Counted from the stretch's first letter, positions 49,011 through 61,924 are shown. The stretch is DNA of 64,000 nucleotides from Dallia pectoralis (GCA_029465975.1 CM055740.1:9014234-9078233), one strand, 5' to 3'. Notes: a model not told the origin generated them from the sequence alone. Numbers and translations: made by a program.

Positions 49011-51485
49011 AAATCTGACCCGGATTACGAGGGTCAGAGGAGGACCAAGATGCTTCGAATGAGATCATTATAGAGTCAGGGAGGCTGTGTGACCTTTTCA
49101 GTGCATCTGCATCTCGGCATATCCTAAAATAGACCACCCGCTTTCTGGTCCACAGACAGCAGTATGTTTAATCAGGAGACGTCAGATGGAACAGTGCCCT
49201 GTGAGACTGTTCCCTCCAGGGCCTCTCTCATCTCCCACTTGTCCTCTCACCTTCACTCCTTCACTCCCTCATCAGTAGCAGAGATATGTGGGTGGAAACT
49301 GGCCTTGACCGCTGCTCAACCAGGCTGATCACAGCCCAACCAGATAAGCAGAAAAGACAGCAGGCCAATCAAGGGTACAAATGAGACCACAGCACATGCG
49401 ATGGGAGGCCTCAGAAGAGATTTTATTTTCTGTGGCTTGTTGACTTCAGACATAAATGTCAAGCAAAATGCAAGCTACATGCCTATTGGGAAAGTACGAT
49501 GTCGTGAATTTCAATTAATATCCGTCAACACTTTCATTTTCTTTTTCAGATGCATGATGCTCTGTATTCCCCTTATTAGGAAAGCGACACACTTGGACTA
49601 GCACTGTATGTTTCACTTAGGGGTTAATACTCTTGTCCCACCGTTCTCCGTTCACCGTATAGTGAGATATTGGTCAGACAAGAACCAACAATGGTTGCCG
49701 TGCCAACATGAGCGTGTAGCCCAAACCCTACAACACATATCAGCACACACCAGCTAATCGCACGCAACACAATACACTCACATTTGGGTGTTCATTTATT
49801 TGGGGGTGAACGAACTAATCATGTTGTTTATCATTACTAATGGCAGACAGTAGAACGTTTCTTATACTCAATAATTGCGGGGAAAGATTTCTAAGAAAAA
49901 GGGACTTTTATAGAGGAATAACAACGCATATCAACAAGTTGTCTCCGTTGATAAGCCGCTTGGAGTAATTCTTGAACTGTCTCCGTATGCATTTGGCGCT
50001 AATAACTAATCCAACTGAAATTCCCCAATCTGTGTCAGCGACCAGGAAGACTTCCAGCCCAACGTATGAATTAAACATGCTCAGTGAACGCTGTGACGAT
50101 CCTGTAACAGACAGACTCACCCACCACAAAGCCTATATTTAACCTAAAGCATGACAGCTCACTGGATCTGGTTATTCCTGAGACTTTACACACATCCGAT
50201 AGTGTGCAGATCTGGGGGAAAAATAAAACAGAAAATAGCAGTTTTTTCTGACGCCGCTCGCACACATTAACAGCGGGCCAGACTGGCGGTAAATAAAGAC
50301 GAGAGAAAATATGTGACGGGCAGGTAAAAAAAAGTGCCTGAAAAATATTTGTACCAGCTAGTGCACGCATCAGTCTGCATTTTGAAGAGTTTTAGTATCA
50401 TTTGCTGCTTCTAAGCCAGTTCGTTCTGTTTCCCTGTATCACGTTTCCTCTCATGTCTCTCGCACTCTCACTTTTCTCGGTTCCTATTTATCTCTTGTTC
50501 TTTCCTGTCTCTCTCTCTCTGTTTATCGGTTTCTCTCGCTCCTCTCTCTCACCATGGAGAAGTCAGGGGTAAGAGATTTGGCCGTCGGCGACCCAATGTG
50601 CGTCAGCTCTCCTCAACCCTGGTAAGAGACGGCAGGAAGAGAGAGATATCTGGAGCTCCCAACTCTAGTCACTTTCTATCATCAGAATCCAGCAACTGTA
50701 GTCATATTTCCTGTGGCTGTGGAGGACATAAAGTTTCCAGATCAGAAAGAAATGATGCACATTTCTTGATACCAGTAAACAGAAGATCAACTGAAAACAA
50801 AGTGCCTAGAATACATGCATTTGTCTCTGAACACGGAGTGTCTGCCGGCCCAGTTGAGGCCCAGTGGAGTGCATCTTTCCCCAGGTGATAGGTAGGTAGG
50901 TGGGTGAGGGTAGTGGACACAGTCTACCTCCACCTTGCCCACTCCATCATGCAGTGACAGCGTCCACTGGAGCATGCACACGCCATCTGTGGAGCCTGAG
51001 GTAAAAGCCAGAGAGACTCACATGCCAGGGACCAACAGGGACCACGGCTCACGTGTTCCCACACAAAACCCCTTGACACAGCCTCACACAGACGTAGCCA
51101 CCTCCGGTTCTCACCTCCCATAGCGCTAGAACGCCCTCCCCTCCTACCGAGAGAATGTCAAACAGAGCAACAACCTAGTTCTCATCAGACCTGACACTCA
51201 CTGTCTGATTTCTACCAACCCAACAGATCTGTCCTCTTCCATTACGAACTTCTGCGTGGTGTCTCTCCTCACCCCCCGCCAAAATCCTCTTCCTCGCACT
51301 TCGTCCCCGTTGTTACATTATATCACTTAGGGAAGTCCAGATCTGTGGCACTGTTACCCGTTGGGCCAGACGATACCAGGCACAGGCTAAAACTGACAAG
51401 TCCATTCTGATCTTGCCTATTGAGACATATATATATATATATCTGAACATAAGAAATCACATGATGTGACAATTGCATGACATTC

Positions 51486-51913
51486 GGGCAGAATGTGCCA
51501 TCACTGTCTGGAGACAACTGCCCACACTCACAAACAGAATGTGCCATCACTGTCTGGAGACAACGGCCAACACTCACAAACAGAATGTGCCATCACTGTA
51601 TGGAGACAACTGCCCACACTCACAAACAGAATGTTCCATCACTGTCTGGAGACAACGGCCAACACTCACAAACAGAATGTGCCATCACTGTCTGGAGACA
51701 ACTGCCCACACTCACAAACAGAATGTTCCATCACTGTCTGGAGACAACGGCCAACACTCACAAACAGAATGTGCCATCACTGTCTGGAGACAACTGCCCA
51801 CACTCACAAACAGAATGTTCCATCACTGTCTGGAGACAACTGCCCACACTCACAAACAGAATGTTCCATCACTGTCTGGAGACAACGGCCAACACTCGCA
51901 AACAGAATGTTCC
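51486..51913. repeat. 46-bp minisatellite with dimeric pattern
   Basis: About nine copies of a 46-bp unit (CAGAATGTGCCATCACTGTC, TGGAGACAACTGCCCACACT, CACAAA). Two sub-types, ACTGCCCAC and ACGGCCAAC, alternate over most of the array, giving a 92-bp dimer. A second site (GTGCC/GTTCC) also partly alternates. All three plus-strand frames are open because 46 is not a multiple of 3 and no stop occurs. Confidence 0.95.
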
Positions 51914-53212
51914 TGAGCTCCGTACAAACCAAAACTAAACTGCTCATTTAAAACTATTGTAATCCCAGCCATCATAACATTCTTACCCAAAATCATCGGC
52001 TTTACATCGCCTCCTTCTCTCTCCCGAAGAAAGGTCACACAATTGTGTACACATTTATTTTAATACCTAACCAACAAAGCAATTTTTCTAGTGGAAAAAC
52101 CGTACGAAGGCCAAGTCCTGAGGAAAGACATTTAACTGCATACTGCTAATGAAGAAACATCTGAGCTCATTTTGAAAGAACTTATTGGCCAAGCTTTTTG
52201 CACTTATTGTATCTTCGTTCAGGGTCTGTAATTGAAAATAACCCTATTAACCAACTCCACACAGAGAGTTAGCTCCTAATTTGCTTTCTTTGCATAAATA
52301 TAAATTGGTTCAGTGTTTCCCCCAGGACATGGAGGTGGTTTCTATGGCCATTGTCAATGCTGTCTCCGTTTAAAAAATGTTAAGAGCACTTCTCAAGACC
52401 GCAGAGATTACATTGTAGACATTTAAAGCCAGTATATTATAATATTTCCTTTTTTCTATGCATTTTTCTCTATTTTCCACAAATGTGTCATATTAAATTG
52501 TATCTATTTGCCTATATCGTCGCAAAACTAGCAACGGATTAGGCTGTGTTGAAAATGCTGTTTTTAAATGCTACACATCCTATAAAAGCTTTACGAGAAG
52601 TGCAATAACTCAACGTCTGCAACACACCTACATAAATACATGAACGAGGTCACACTGTGTTTATAGCACAAATGCAGGCACCACCAGCCTTGTAATATAT
52701 GCATCTTAACAAACTATTTGGTAGAAATAATACAAGCTGGTTGGATATGCTTCCATCAATACTACCACATTTTCCACAATTGAAAACGCAAGCACACTCT
52801 GACAGTGTAGAAATGTAACCTTACACCTCCTGACATATTGGCTGGAGTCTACTGTTGAACACAGCACAATGCTGACCCCAGAATGCTGACCCCAGAACTG
52901 TACATTGTGTAATAGTACAGTGGTGAGGTGCGTTAGTGGAGCAAGCAGAGCAGGGATTTGCCAGGTGTAATATTATCACAGTGCCACGATGATGCTGGTT
53001 GTGATTAGATTTTTATGTTCAGATAAATCTGCTGTACTATATATTGCTATGGTTTGGTGTTCGAAACATAATGCTCACCAAATCCGTCAAGGGACAATAG
53101 AGATCGTAACTCAACTCCACTAGCTAGAGATGGAGAAATGCTCGAGGTTTACCTTGATTAGCTCTAGCTAGCTTTTGCATGGTCAGTCGAAACATGACTT
53201 AACACTGGACTA

Positions 53213-53490
53213 GTGACTGAGTGGTGATGGACTGGTGACTGGGGTGACTGACTGGTGACTGACTGGTGACTGACTGGTGACTGACTGGGAAGTGTGGTGA
53301 CTGACTGGTAACTGTGGTGATTGGCTGGTGGTGACCATGGTGAATGGCTGGTGACTGTGGTGATTAGCTGGTGACTGTGGTGATTGGCTGGTGACTGTGG
53401 TGATTGGCTGGTGACTGTGGTGATTGGCTGGTGACTGTGGTGATTGGCTGGTGACTGTGGTGATTGGCTGGTGACTGTGGTGATTGGCCG
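53213..53490. repeat. 20-bp minisatellite (GGCTGGTGACTGTGGTGATT)
   Basis: About 13-14 copies; the right half is nearly perfect, while the left half (53213-53340) is made of shorter ACTGGTGACTG words. Confidence 0.95.
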
Positions 53491-54611
53491 GAGAACTGCA
53501 TCATTTTTTAAGGGTGTGAGCAACAAACAGCATTCAAGTGGTCTCAGATCAGATCTCTTGATAAAACTCAGAGATCAGGGGATGACAGTCTGCCAAGAAT
53601 GACAAAATCCCGCCTCTGGCCTCCCTCCGTCTGTGTGTGTCAACCTAACATGTGTACATTCACTTGCTTTCATCTCATCTTTCTAACTGACACACATAAA
53701 AAAACACAAACAACAATCTTACGCACAAACAACTCATTGTTGCTCGACAATGTCAGGAAAACAAAACACTGAACACCAGAATATTAAAAACTGACAATAT
53801 TTGACGCTGATTACATTAAACCTGTTATTCAAACAAGCTCATTATTCACGCAAGAAAACGAGAGAAAATAGCGAGCGAATCAATTTAATTTGTGTTCACC
53901 ATCAGCCTCGGGTCTTTGACTGGCGTACCAGTGTATCTTTCCAAATGCTTACTTAGGCAAGGTCACATGTCTGCAAAGCAGCAACTGTCATTCCAACCAA
54001 CGCCGTTTGAAAACTAAGCCACATTATTTCCGTACACCTAAACACAATTCCGAGCAGTGGCCATATCAGGTTGACAGCGGTGACCACCACAGCAGAAAGG
54101 GCAACACAAAATGGAGTCCGTCTACCAAGACAAGGCGGGCAAAAAATAATAGACACATACAAATGTATTCTCAGAGCGACTAGTAGATTGAGCAATAGTA
54201 GATTGCATACGGAAATGCCCGGAAATGTCAAATCAGAGAATATGGCAGATGTCAAATTGGGGTGATTTGACCTCTGTCTTCAATTCAATTACCTCCTCTC
54301 CTGCATAGGGGGACATGGCCTCAGGACTGAATCAGCAGTGAGCTGCCCAAGGTGTATGAACACATGGACTACAGCCATCCGTCGCTGGCAAAGACGAGAC
54401 ACGTTATGATGTGAATAGCGGCTCCAACTAATTAGGCCCGTATAAAAGCGATGTTCCGGAGATGCCAAGAATCATACAGATGGAATAGAAAAGCTGAAGC
54501 GACGACAATAACGACAGAATAGACCGTGATGAGATATCCTCGATTATCGTGCGGACGTCTGCGATGACAGAGAGCGAGGACTGATTGTCACATGCTGAAT
54601 GAATAGAGTCT

Positions 54612-54926
54612 ACACCAGGCTGTATTTGGTGTTTCAATCTGCGGTACCGCGCTGTATTTGGTGTTTCAATCTGCGGTACCACGCTGTATTTGGTGTTTCA
54701 ATCTGCGGTACCACGCTGTATTTGGTGTTTCAGTCTGCGGTACCACGCTGTATTTGGTGTTTCAATCTGCTGTACCACGCTGTATTTGGTGTTTCAATCT
54801 GCGGTATCACGCTGTATTTGGTGTTTCAATCTGCGGTACCACGCTGTATTTGGTATTTCAATCTCGGTACCACGCTGTATTTGGTGTTTCAATCTGCGGT
54901 ACCGCGCTGTATTTGGTGTCTCAATC
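54612..54926. repeat. 32-bp minisatellite
   Basis: About ten copies of GCTGTATTTGGTGTTTCAAT plus CTGCGGTACCAC, with a few single-base variants and one 31-bp copy near 54860. Confidence 0.95.
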
Positions 54927-55239
54927 GCCCCTCAGCGGTAATCATTTTGTCTTTGGCTACCAAGCCATGGCTTTCAAAGACCCATCTAATCCACTGCAAG
55001 ATTATTACATTCAGACGGTCAGGGGACCAGAACATAATTAGAATCATTATACAAAAATTCACCTAAACCAGGTCCAAAAAGTGATTGTATTTTTTTTAAA
55101 TCTATCTTGATTACATTCTTGATTACATTCAGACAAATACAATCACATAATTGTGAAAGAACAGATTTTCTAATTTAAAGTATGTTTTTTTCTGGTGATT
55201 TCAGTCAGATTTTGGGCCAAAGAATGTCATGTTGCTCTA

Positions 55240-55858
55240 ATACTGTAACGGGGAGAGACACAACACTTACACAAGACAAGAGGCTAAGGGCCCTGGAGGG
55301 GGTTTTATAAAAGAGAAACCAAGAAAACCCCCAGCTGTGACTAGAAGGTGGCATCTCTGTGATGGCCTTCTGGGAACAGTGAGGGAGGCATAGGCCAGTC
55401 CCTCCTGGACTCACGACTCACTGGGGCAGAGTGCTTCTTTCTCCTTTCTCCGCTGCTCTGTCGCACCACGTTCATCTCAGCCTCCTCAACTTCTACCAGT
55501 GCACCCCATGTGTAGCTTCCACAGCACTCATCCCTGCCTTTTATCCGGGAGCTCCTTTATTCCTCTGCCGAGGAGGTCCCGACAGGTTTGCCGCTTGGCC
55601 GGGGCGTGGTTGGCCTCCGGGAGGTTCTGGAACCTGACAGCCTCTTTCGGCTGGTGCTGGTGCACCTCTGGTCTAGCAGGCGTGGGCTGGGTTCCAGATC
55701 CCATTGACTTGGAAACAGCTAGCACCCACCCACATACATGCCTGCATGCACACAGACAGGGTGCTGGCCAGGGGAATCTGAGATCAGTCACTGCTGTAAG
55801 GATTGGATGCCGGCTACAGCCTGGATACCCACTATTAGCGGGAAAACAAACACAATAC
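55240..55858. mobile_element. Probable solo LTR (611 bp) with ATAC target-site duplication
   Basis: The segment 55244-55854 starts TGTAACGGGG and ends CAAACACA, so it has the TG...CA ends of an LTR (TGT/ACA inverted termini). It is bounded on both sides by ATAC (55240-55243 and 55855-55858). Inside are TATA-like words on both strands (TTTATAAAAG near 55305; GGATAAAAGG near 55545 on the minus strand), and AATAAA near 55560 on the minus strand. No internal retroelement coding sequence is next to it, so it would be a solo LTR. Orientation and superfamily are not resolved. Confidence 0.55.
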
Positions 55859-56263
55859 AAATCAAGGGGGATTTGTTTAGCAAAAGACTCCCAAGTTCTT
55901 AGACTGTCAGTGAAAGTTATGGACGTAACAATGTTTAAGCTGAAGGATATACTGCACTGTATTCAGTGAGTTAGTCGAAAGCCCCCCAGCTCTTAACTGT
56001 CAAGGTCGCTAAAACCGCACACAGAACCCATTACGACAACGGGAGATTTGCAGTGGATATAAAACCCTAATGCAATTGACTGAAAGTCACAATCAGATAA
56101 GTAAGCCATTTTACGAGACTGTAATGTTAATAAAATGTCCAGCCTCTGAGAGAATAAAGGCAGCATGATAACAACATGATAACAACATGATAACAACTAG
56201 CTCAGATGAAAACACTACGGAGTGAGGGAATCACAGTGTCCACATCCCTACAGGTAAAGACTC

Positions 56264-56988
56264 ATGACCTAGTATAGAGAACAGATAACTAGTAGTATTA
56301 ATGGTGACAGATAACTAGTAGTATTGAAGGTAACATATAACTAGTAGTATTGAGGGTAACAGATAACTAGTAGTATTAATGGTGACAGATAACTAGTAGT
56401 ATTGAAGGTAACATATAACTAGTAGTATTGAGGGTAACAGATAACTAGTAGTATTAAAGGTGACAGATAACTAGTAGTATTAAAGGTGACAGATAACTAG
56501 TAGTATTAATGGTGACATAACTAGTATTATTGAGGGTGTCAGATAACTAGTAGTATTAAGGGTGACAGATAACTAGTAGTATTGAAGGTAACATATAACT
56601 AGTAGTATTGAGGGTAACAGATAACTAGTAGTATTAAAGGTGACAGATAACTAGTAGTATTAAAGGTGACAGATAACTAGTAGTATTAATGGTGACATAA
56701 CTAGTATTATTGAGGGTGTCAGATAACTAGTAGTATTAAGGGTGACAGATAACTAGTATTATTGAGGGTGACAGATAACTAGTAGTATTAAGGGTGACAG
56801 ATAACTAGTATTATTGAGGGTGACAGAGAACTAGTAGTATTGAGGGTGACAGATAACTTGTTGTATTGAGGGTGACAGATAACTAGTAGTATTGAAGGTA
56901 ACAGATAACTAGTAGTATTGAAGGTGACATAACTAGTAGTATTGAAGGTAACAGATAACTAGTAGTATTGAAGGTAACAGATAACTAG
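56264..56988. repeat. 26-bp minisatellite with a 180-bp higher-order repeat
   Basis: About 28 copies of AGATAACTAGTAGTATTAAT plus GGTGAC, varying at the GAAGG/GAGGG/AATGG site. A 180-bp block containing the ACATATAACTAG variant, two AAAGG units, and the short GACATAACTAG and GGGTGTC variants occurs twice in succession (from about 56404 and 56584). Confidence 0.95.
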
Positions 56989-57023
56989 ATTACAATTTGA
57001 TGTTGACACCCTAAATGCATACA

Positions 57024-57357
57024 GTTTAGACCAGGGGAGGGCAGATATTTCAGCTCAGGGGCCACCTCAGCACGTTGAAATTATATGAAGGGCCACATTT
57101 GTAATGTAATTTGTTTATTCTAAAAGATTTGTGCACCAGGAGAGGGCAATAATTAAAATGTATACACATAACATATATACTGGAGGTGTGTTATATCTAA
57201 ATAACTTTAATTCAGATTCAGAAACATACAATTGGACTGCAAAGTTATTCTGTACTTCCTCTCAAAACTGCTTTAATACCTTCTGTGGGCCTGATGGAAT
57301 TGCCTCAAGGGCCGGATTCGGCCCGCGGGCCTTAGTTTGCCCACCCCTGGTTTAGAT
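57024..57357. mobile_element. Non-autonomous hAT-type DNA element (318 bp) with 8-bp target-site duplication
   Basis: The element spans 57032-57349. Its left end CAGGGGAGGGCAGAT and right end (reverse complement) CAGGGGTGGGCAAACTAAGG are typical hAT termini, including GGCCCGCGGGCC-like sequence inside the right end. Flanks are GTTTAGAC (57024-57031) and GTTTAGAT (57350-57357), an 8-bp duplication with one mismatch, as hAT elements make. The interior carries no transposase. Confidence 0.85.
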
Positions 57358-58046
57358 CCTTGGTTAACATTGGCTGTTGATGCCATTGACTTTGGTCTTG
57401 GTCTTCATATTCGACAATGTGAATATTTTTTTTTTTTAATATTATTTATTTTGCCTTCGTAAATTACGTCCTATCTATGAAATTTGCCACAAATGGATTC
57501 CAATCTAGTTTCAGAGAAATCTCAAGGAGAAGAAATAGATAACGCATTAATCTAGGAAATCCTGGCATATGTTCTGAATGCTCATGTGCTTCTTTTATAT
57601 GTTGCTTACATTATAATGTATAATGGGTATGAAGCCAAACAGTCTAACTATTTGTGTCCCTCTTTAATGTCTTGTTTCTCTCTGAACACGGAACATTAAT
57701 CAGCAGAGAGTGACACCACTGTGATCGTATATATTAACCGCAAATGAATGACACCAGCCATGATTGCACAAGTCATTAGAGTTCTCTGTCAGATTTCCTT
57801 ATTTATCCGCTCCCTGCTGGGGTATAATGATAATGCTGGGAGAATGGCAACTACATTATCATTCTCAGGCCGATCATTCCACAACATCAACCCTGAAACA
57901 TGCTTTTCCGCATGAGAGAACCCATAGCCTCACAACACATGTTCTGGAACCTTAATGAAAATGTAAACTAGTAGAGTATGAGGAACGTGCAGCGAGACCC
58001 AACGGATCCGTCATGGCCTAGTCAAAGATGGCACTGGAGACTAAAT

Positions 58047-58268
58047 GTCAGTAACGAAATGTCAGTAACCAAATGTCAGAAATGAAATGTCAGTAACGAA
58101 ATGTCAGTAACTAAATGTCAGTAACTAAATGTCAGTAAACGAAATGTCAGTAACGAAATGTCAGAATCGAAATGTCAGTAACGAAATGTCAGTAACGAAA
58201 TGTCAGTAAAATAATGTCAGTAACAAAATGTCAGTAACAAAATGTCAGTAACAAAATGTCAGTAACAA
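58047..58268. repeat. 14-bp minisatellite (AAATGTCAGTAACG)
   Basis: About 15 copies with variation in the last bases (AACG, AACT, AACA, AATCG). Copies at the right end share AACA, suggesting local duplication. Confidence 0.95.
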
Positions 58269-59717
58269 GCCTCAGATGGATTTAACCATGTTGACGGTAA
58301 TCACAATTTTATTTTCGTGCACACAGAATATGACCACTCGGGACCTGCCAACATGGCGAAAAAACAACTGATGTCCAGGCATCTGTGCATCCATCCATGT
58401 GGCATTGCATAAGCAGACCTGCCACTTCCTTGTCTCAGGGGAGGCCTAGGTGGGCAGTGCTGATGTATTTGTGTACTAGATTTCCAATTTAATGCTGAGA
58501 AGCTGTCAGATATGAGTTATCCCCTCGCTCAGCCTTTCCCACTAGCCCGCCTTCTCAAGCCCAGCCAGGCCTGACTTGCCGTTCGCTCGGCCTGCCTCTG
58601 TCCACGAACGAGCCATACTGTAGTTCAGAGGACACCGCGTTACGATACGCGGCCGATGATCAGGATTCCAATAATGAGAGAGATGTGTGGAGATGAAGAT
58701 AACAGGCCTAGCTCACATTCAACATGTGTTAGGCAGTACAATAGAGAAGCTAGAATGTTTTTCTTTTCCCTGTCATCCCAGTACCCCCCCCAACACCTCT
58801 ACTTTACGCAGAAACACCACCAGTCCTTTTCCATGAGTGTCATCGGCGTTCCTCGGGTTGCCTTTTGTCACATTTATCCAGACGTCTTGTTCAATTTGGC
58901 CAGATGTGCATGAGACTTGTAGAAGACTAGACAAAAGACGCTGAGCATATGTGAACAGGTTTGTTTTTTAGAAAAGGCTATTTGATGATAGATTTATGCA
59001 AGAAATAAGGAAGATTAAAGTGTGAGACTAGATTAGATGCTCTTTTCTATTTTATCTTTGATATAAATAGATAAATAGACAAACATAAATTCCAACAAAA
59101 TACTAAATATTTTGATCATTATTGTGTCACGTTTGAATATCATTACCTTAAATTACAACCACATAAAGCAAATACAAAACCATTAACAAACAGGGATAGG
59201 TTTAATTGTTAAATTGATACTAAAGAATATTCTAAATGAGGTTTGGAAACAGAAACTGAAAGCCCCGGCAGATCGTGAGTATGACTAAGGATTTGTTGAC
59301 AAGATGACAGACAGCGAGCCATTAAATTAAAATCTGACCTCATTTCCATAATAATGAAATGCTACCCAAACTCAGATTTCTGCTGCAAATATATGGATTT
59401 ATTTGTCTGGGCAAGAATTATACACTCCACGTCATAAATAAATAAGATAAATACTTTCCCTGTACTTCCTCACTTGGTCTTTATTCCTTGCATTAAAAGG
59501 ACAAATCCACAGCTCAATCTGAATCAGGCAGCTGCGCATACATCAGAACACGTTATCCAGATTATTTCATAACGAAAAGAAAACAACACACGGTCACACA
59601 ACAAGAGCCATGTGAAGTGATCGTCTTTCCCCGGTCGAGCGGTTGCCCAGGGTTAAGCTGAGGAAATCGGAGACATGGGAAAACACAACGCGGCCGAGGT
59701 GACGACGAAGCGTTTAC

Positions 59718-60297
59718 CTTGTAGACGAGCGCGAGGACCTGACGCAGCTTCAGCCGGTGGAACACGCAGACGTCGTAGAGCGCAGAGACCGCCAGCACCG
59801 TGACACCCTGCTCCTTCCACAGCATGCTGCAGGCGGCACAAGCCAGGCTGCCCAGGAGCCAGGCCCCGGGTCTGCAGGGCCCCGCCGGGCCCCCCCGCTG
59901 CGCGCAGTGACGGACGTAGCAGAGCAGGGACAGCAGAAAGAACAGGGCGGCGCCGACATCGGCCCGGCCCACCACGCCCGCCACCGCCTCCGTGTGGATG
60001 GGATGCGAGGCGAACAGTAGCCCGGCCAGGAGGCTCCACGGGCCCCCGCCGAGCAGCAGGCGGGCCAGCCACGTGAAGAGGGCCGTGACGGCCCCGTGAA
60101 GGACCACGTTGACCAGGTGGTAGCCCCAGGGTTCCAGGCCGCCCAGGGCGTGGTTGAGGCGGAAGGAGAGGGTACACAGGGGTCGGTAGGACTTGTGGCT
60201 GCCGCTATGAGTGAGCAGGGTGCCCCAAAAGTCGTCGTAGAACACGTTGATCCAGGGGGTCTCCGGGAGCAGATCCTGGTTGGTTTTAATGGCACGG
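59718..60297 (-). CDS. tmtc2: tmtc2 exon 2: first membrane helices and conserved lumenal loop
   Basis: 580-nt GC-rich exon encoding about 193 residues (roughly 29-221). It starts with C completing serine, then RAIKTNQDLLPETPW, a conserved TMTC2 stretch just after the catalytic acidic pair that exon 1 should carry. HSGSHKSYRPLCTLSFRLNH and FASHPIHTEAVAGVVGRAD are family hallmarks. Hydrophobic helices follow at VNVVLHGAVTALFTWLARLL, GAALFFLLSLLCY, AWLLGSLACAACSMLW and VTVLAVSALYDVCVF, ending at LALVYK. Acceptor CTACAG ends at 60298; donor GTAAAC is at 59717. Methionines in the open frame upstream are intronic. Confidence 0.97.
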
Positions 60298-60630
60298 CTG
60301 TAGGGAGACGGATACAATAAGGCTTAGAAGGTCCTGATGACAACCAGGAGACCGTAGGCAATTCAATCAATACAACCCTCTAAAGTCATTCCAGGTTCCA
60401 ACTAAAGGTTTCTGGCGTACACGTTTGGGTTAACAAATGGCACAAAAAATAAGAAGAAAATACAAAATAATTGGCCATTTCCTTATCTTATCTTGAAGAT
60501 ATGTCAAAGAAAAAACTTTTTCAAAAGGGTTCTTATGTATCACCTGAGGGAATTACCGAAAATGGATTAAAAATACAACCAAAAAATAAATCGGACAACT
60601 AAAACCAACATTATTGTCTCTGCTGAAAGC

Positions 60631-61050
60631 AGGACACCCAGGCACAGTGCACACAGGACACCCAGGCACAGTGCACACAGGACACCCAGGCACAGTGCAC
60701 ACAGGACACCCAGGCACAGTGCACACAGGACACCCAGGCACAGTGCACACAGGACACCCAGGCACAGTGCACACAGGACACCCAGGCACAGTGCACACAG
60801 GACACCCAGGCACAGTGCACACAGGACACCCAGGCACAGTGCACACAGGACACCCAGGCACAGTGCACACAGGACACCCAGGCACAGTGCACACAGGACA
60901 CCCAGGCACAGTGCACACAGGACACCCAGGCACAGTGCACACAGGACACCCAGGCACAGTGCACACAGGACACCCATGCACAGTGCACACAGGACACCCA
61001 GGCACAGTGCACACAGGACACCCAGGCACAGTGCACACAGGACACCCATG
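60631..61050. repeat. 24-bp minisatellite, ~17 nearly identical copies
   Basis: Unit GGACACCCAGGCACAGTGCA plus CACA. Apart from two CATGC variants near 60976 and 61048 the copies appear identical, so the array is young or recently homogenised. Because 24 is a multiple of 3, open frames repeat an octapeptide in several frames. It begins about 330 bp upstream of the exon 2 acceptor. Confidence 0.98.
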
Positions 61051-61419
61051 CTGATTGTGTTGTCTCCTTTTTGTCTCTTCTAAAGTATTTACAATGTAGC
61101 GTGTGGGCCCCGTTTACGTGTGCTGTTGCTTTAAACATGCAGTGTGATCAGAGTGTGGTCATGGGACCTTCTCCAACAGCCAGAGGACAGCTCATCATGG
61201 CTCTTACTGTGTGGAGTGGAGACTGGGGACTGGGAGGTCATGAACCACGCCCTGGAGGAGCACAAACAGAGGAGCAAGGAGATGAGAAGAAACGCCATGT
61301 TGGCATAACGGACTGTTAGAAGAAAGTGAGTAACGACGTGTCCGTAACAGCTAGCACTGTGTTTACTACTGGTGGGGAAACTGGGTATCAAAAACAGCCA
61401 CACCAAACTGTGTCAAAGA

Positions 61420-61603
61420 GGAGGAAGAAGGGAGAAATGGAGAAAGAGATGGGAAGAGGGATGGAGGAAGAGATGGAGGAAGAAAGGGATGGAGGAAGAG
61501 ATGGAGAAAGAGATGGAGGCAGAGAGGGATGGAGGAAGAGATGGAGGAAGAAAGGGATGGAGGAAGAGACGGAGGAAGAGATGGAGGGAGAAATGGAGCG
61601 GTA
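61420..61603. repeat. GA-rich purine tract (GGAGGAAGAGAT-type)
   Basis: About 180 bp made of GATGGAGGAAGA and GATGGAGAAAGA words on the plus strand, a long purine-rich strand with irregular 6- and 12-bp periodicity. Confidence 0.93.
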
Positions 61604-61924
61604 GAATAAACATGTTTCTGGAAGGAATTACAAAGCAGGTGGGACTTGAGAGTTAACTATACAACAGGCCTGTAAAGGCCTGACTAATCTGTATTAAGGG
61701 GGGCACACAATATGCATGGACACACCAAGCTGTTTGTACACGCCTGGTCAGCCCACCACCAGACAGCCCTGGCTGGGGTATTATTCTGTACAGTCCCCCC
61801 CCCATCCCAACAGCTGGGCTTTGGGTTTGTCCCTGAGCGTCTCAGCCTCGTTCTAGATGAGATGCAGGGGGTGGAACACGACCGCTCTGAGTTTGTCCGA
61901 GAGGCAAGAGGAGCACGAGTGGAG

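Larger units (their letters stand above)
38419..59717 (-). other. tmtc2 intron 2 (21.3 kb)
   Basis: The largest intron. It contains the arrays listed separately between 39722 and 58268, the solo LTR (55244-55854), the hAT-type element (57032-57349) and small repeat relics near 46055 and 48846. No exon-like sequence with family motifs is seen on either strand. The long unlisted gaps (for example 38419-39720, 43621-45778, 47493-48845, 49010-51485, 51914-53212, 58269-59717) are AT-rich and featureless to the eye. Confidence 0.8.

Noticed and set aside
59653..60370. 174- and 206-codon minus-strand frames rich in Pro, Arg and Ser over exon 2
   Set aside because: They are alternative frames of a GC-rich exon; only the frame with family motifs is real.
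60553..61138. 160-175 codon open frames in three minus frames and one plus frame
   Set aside because: Produced by the 24-bp repeat, whose unit has no stop in these frames. No protein family is recognisable.
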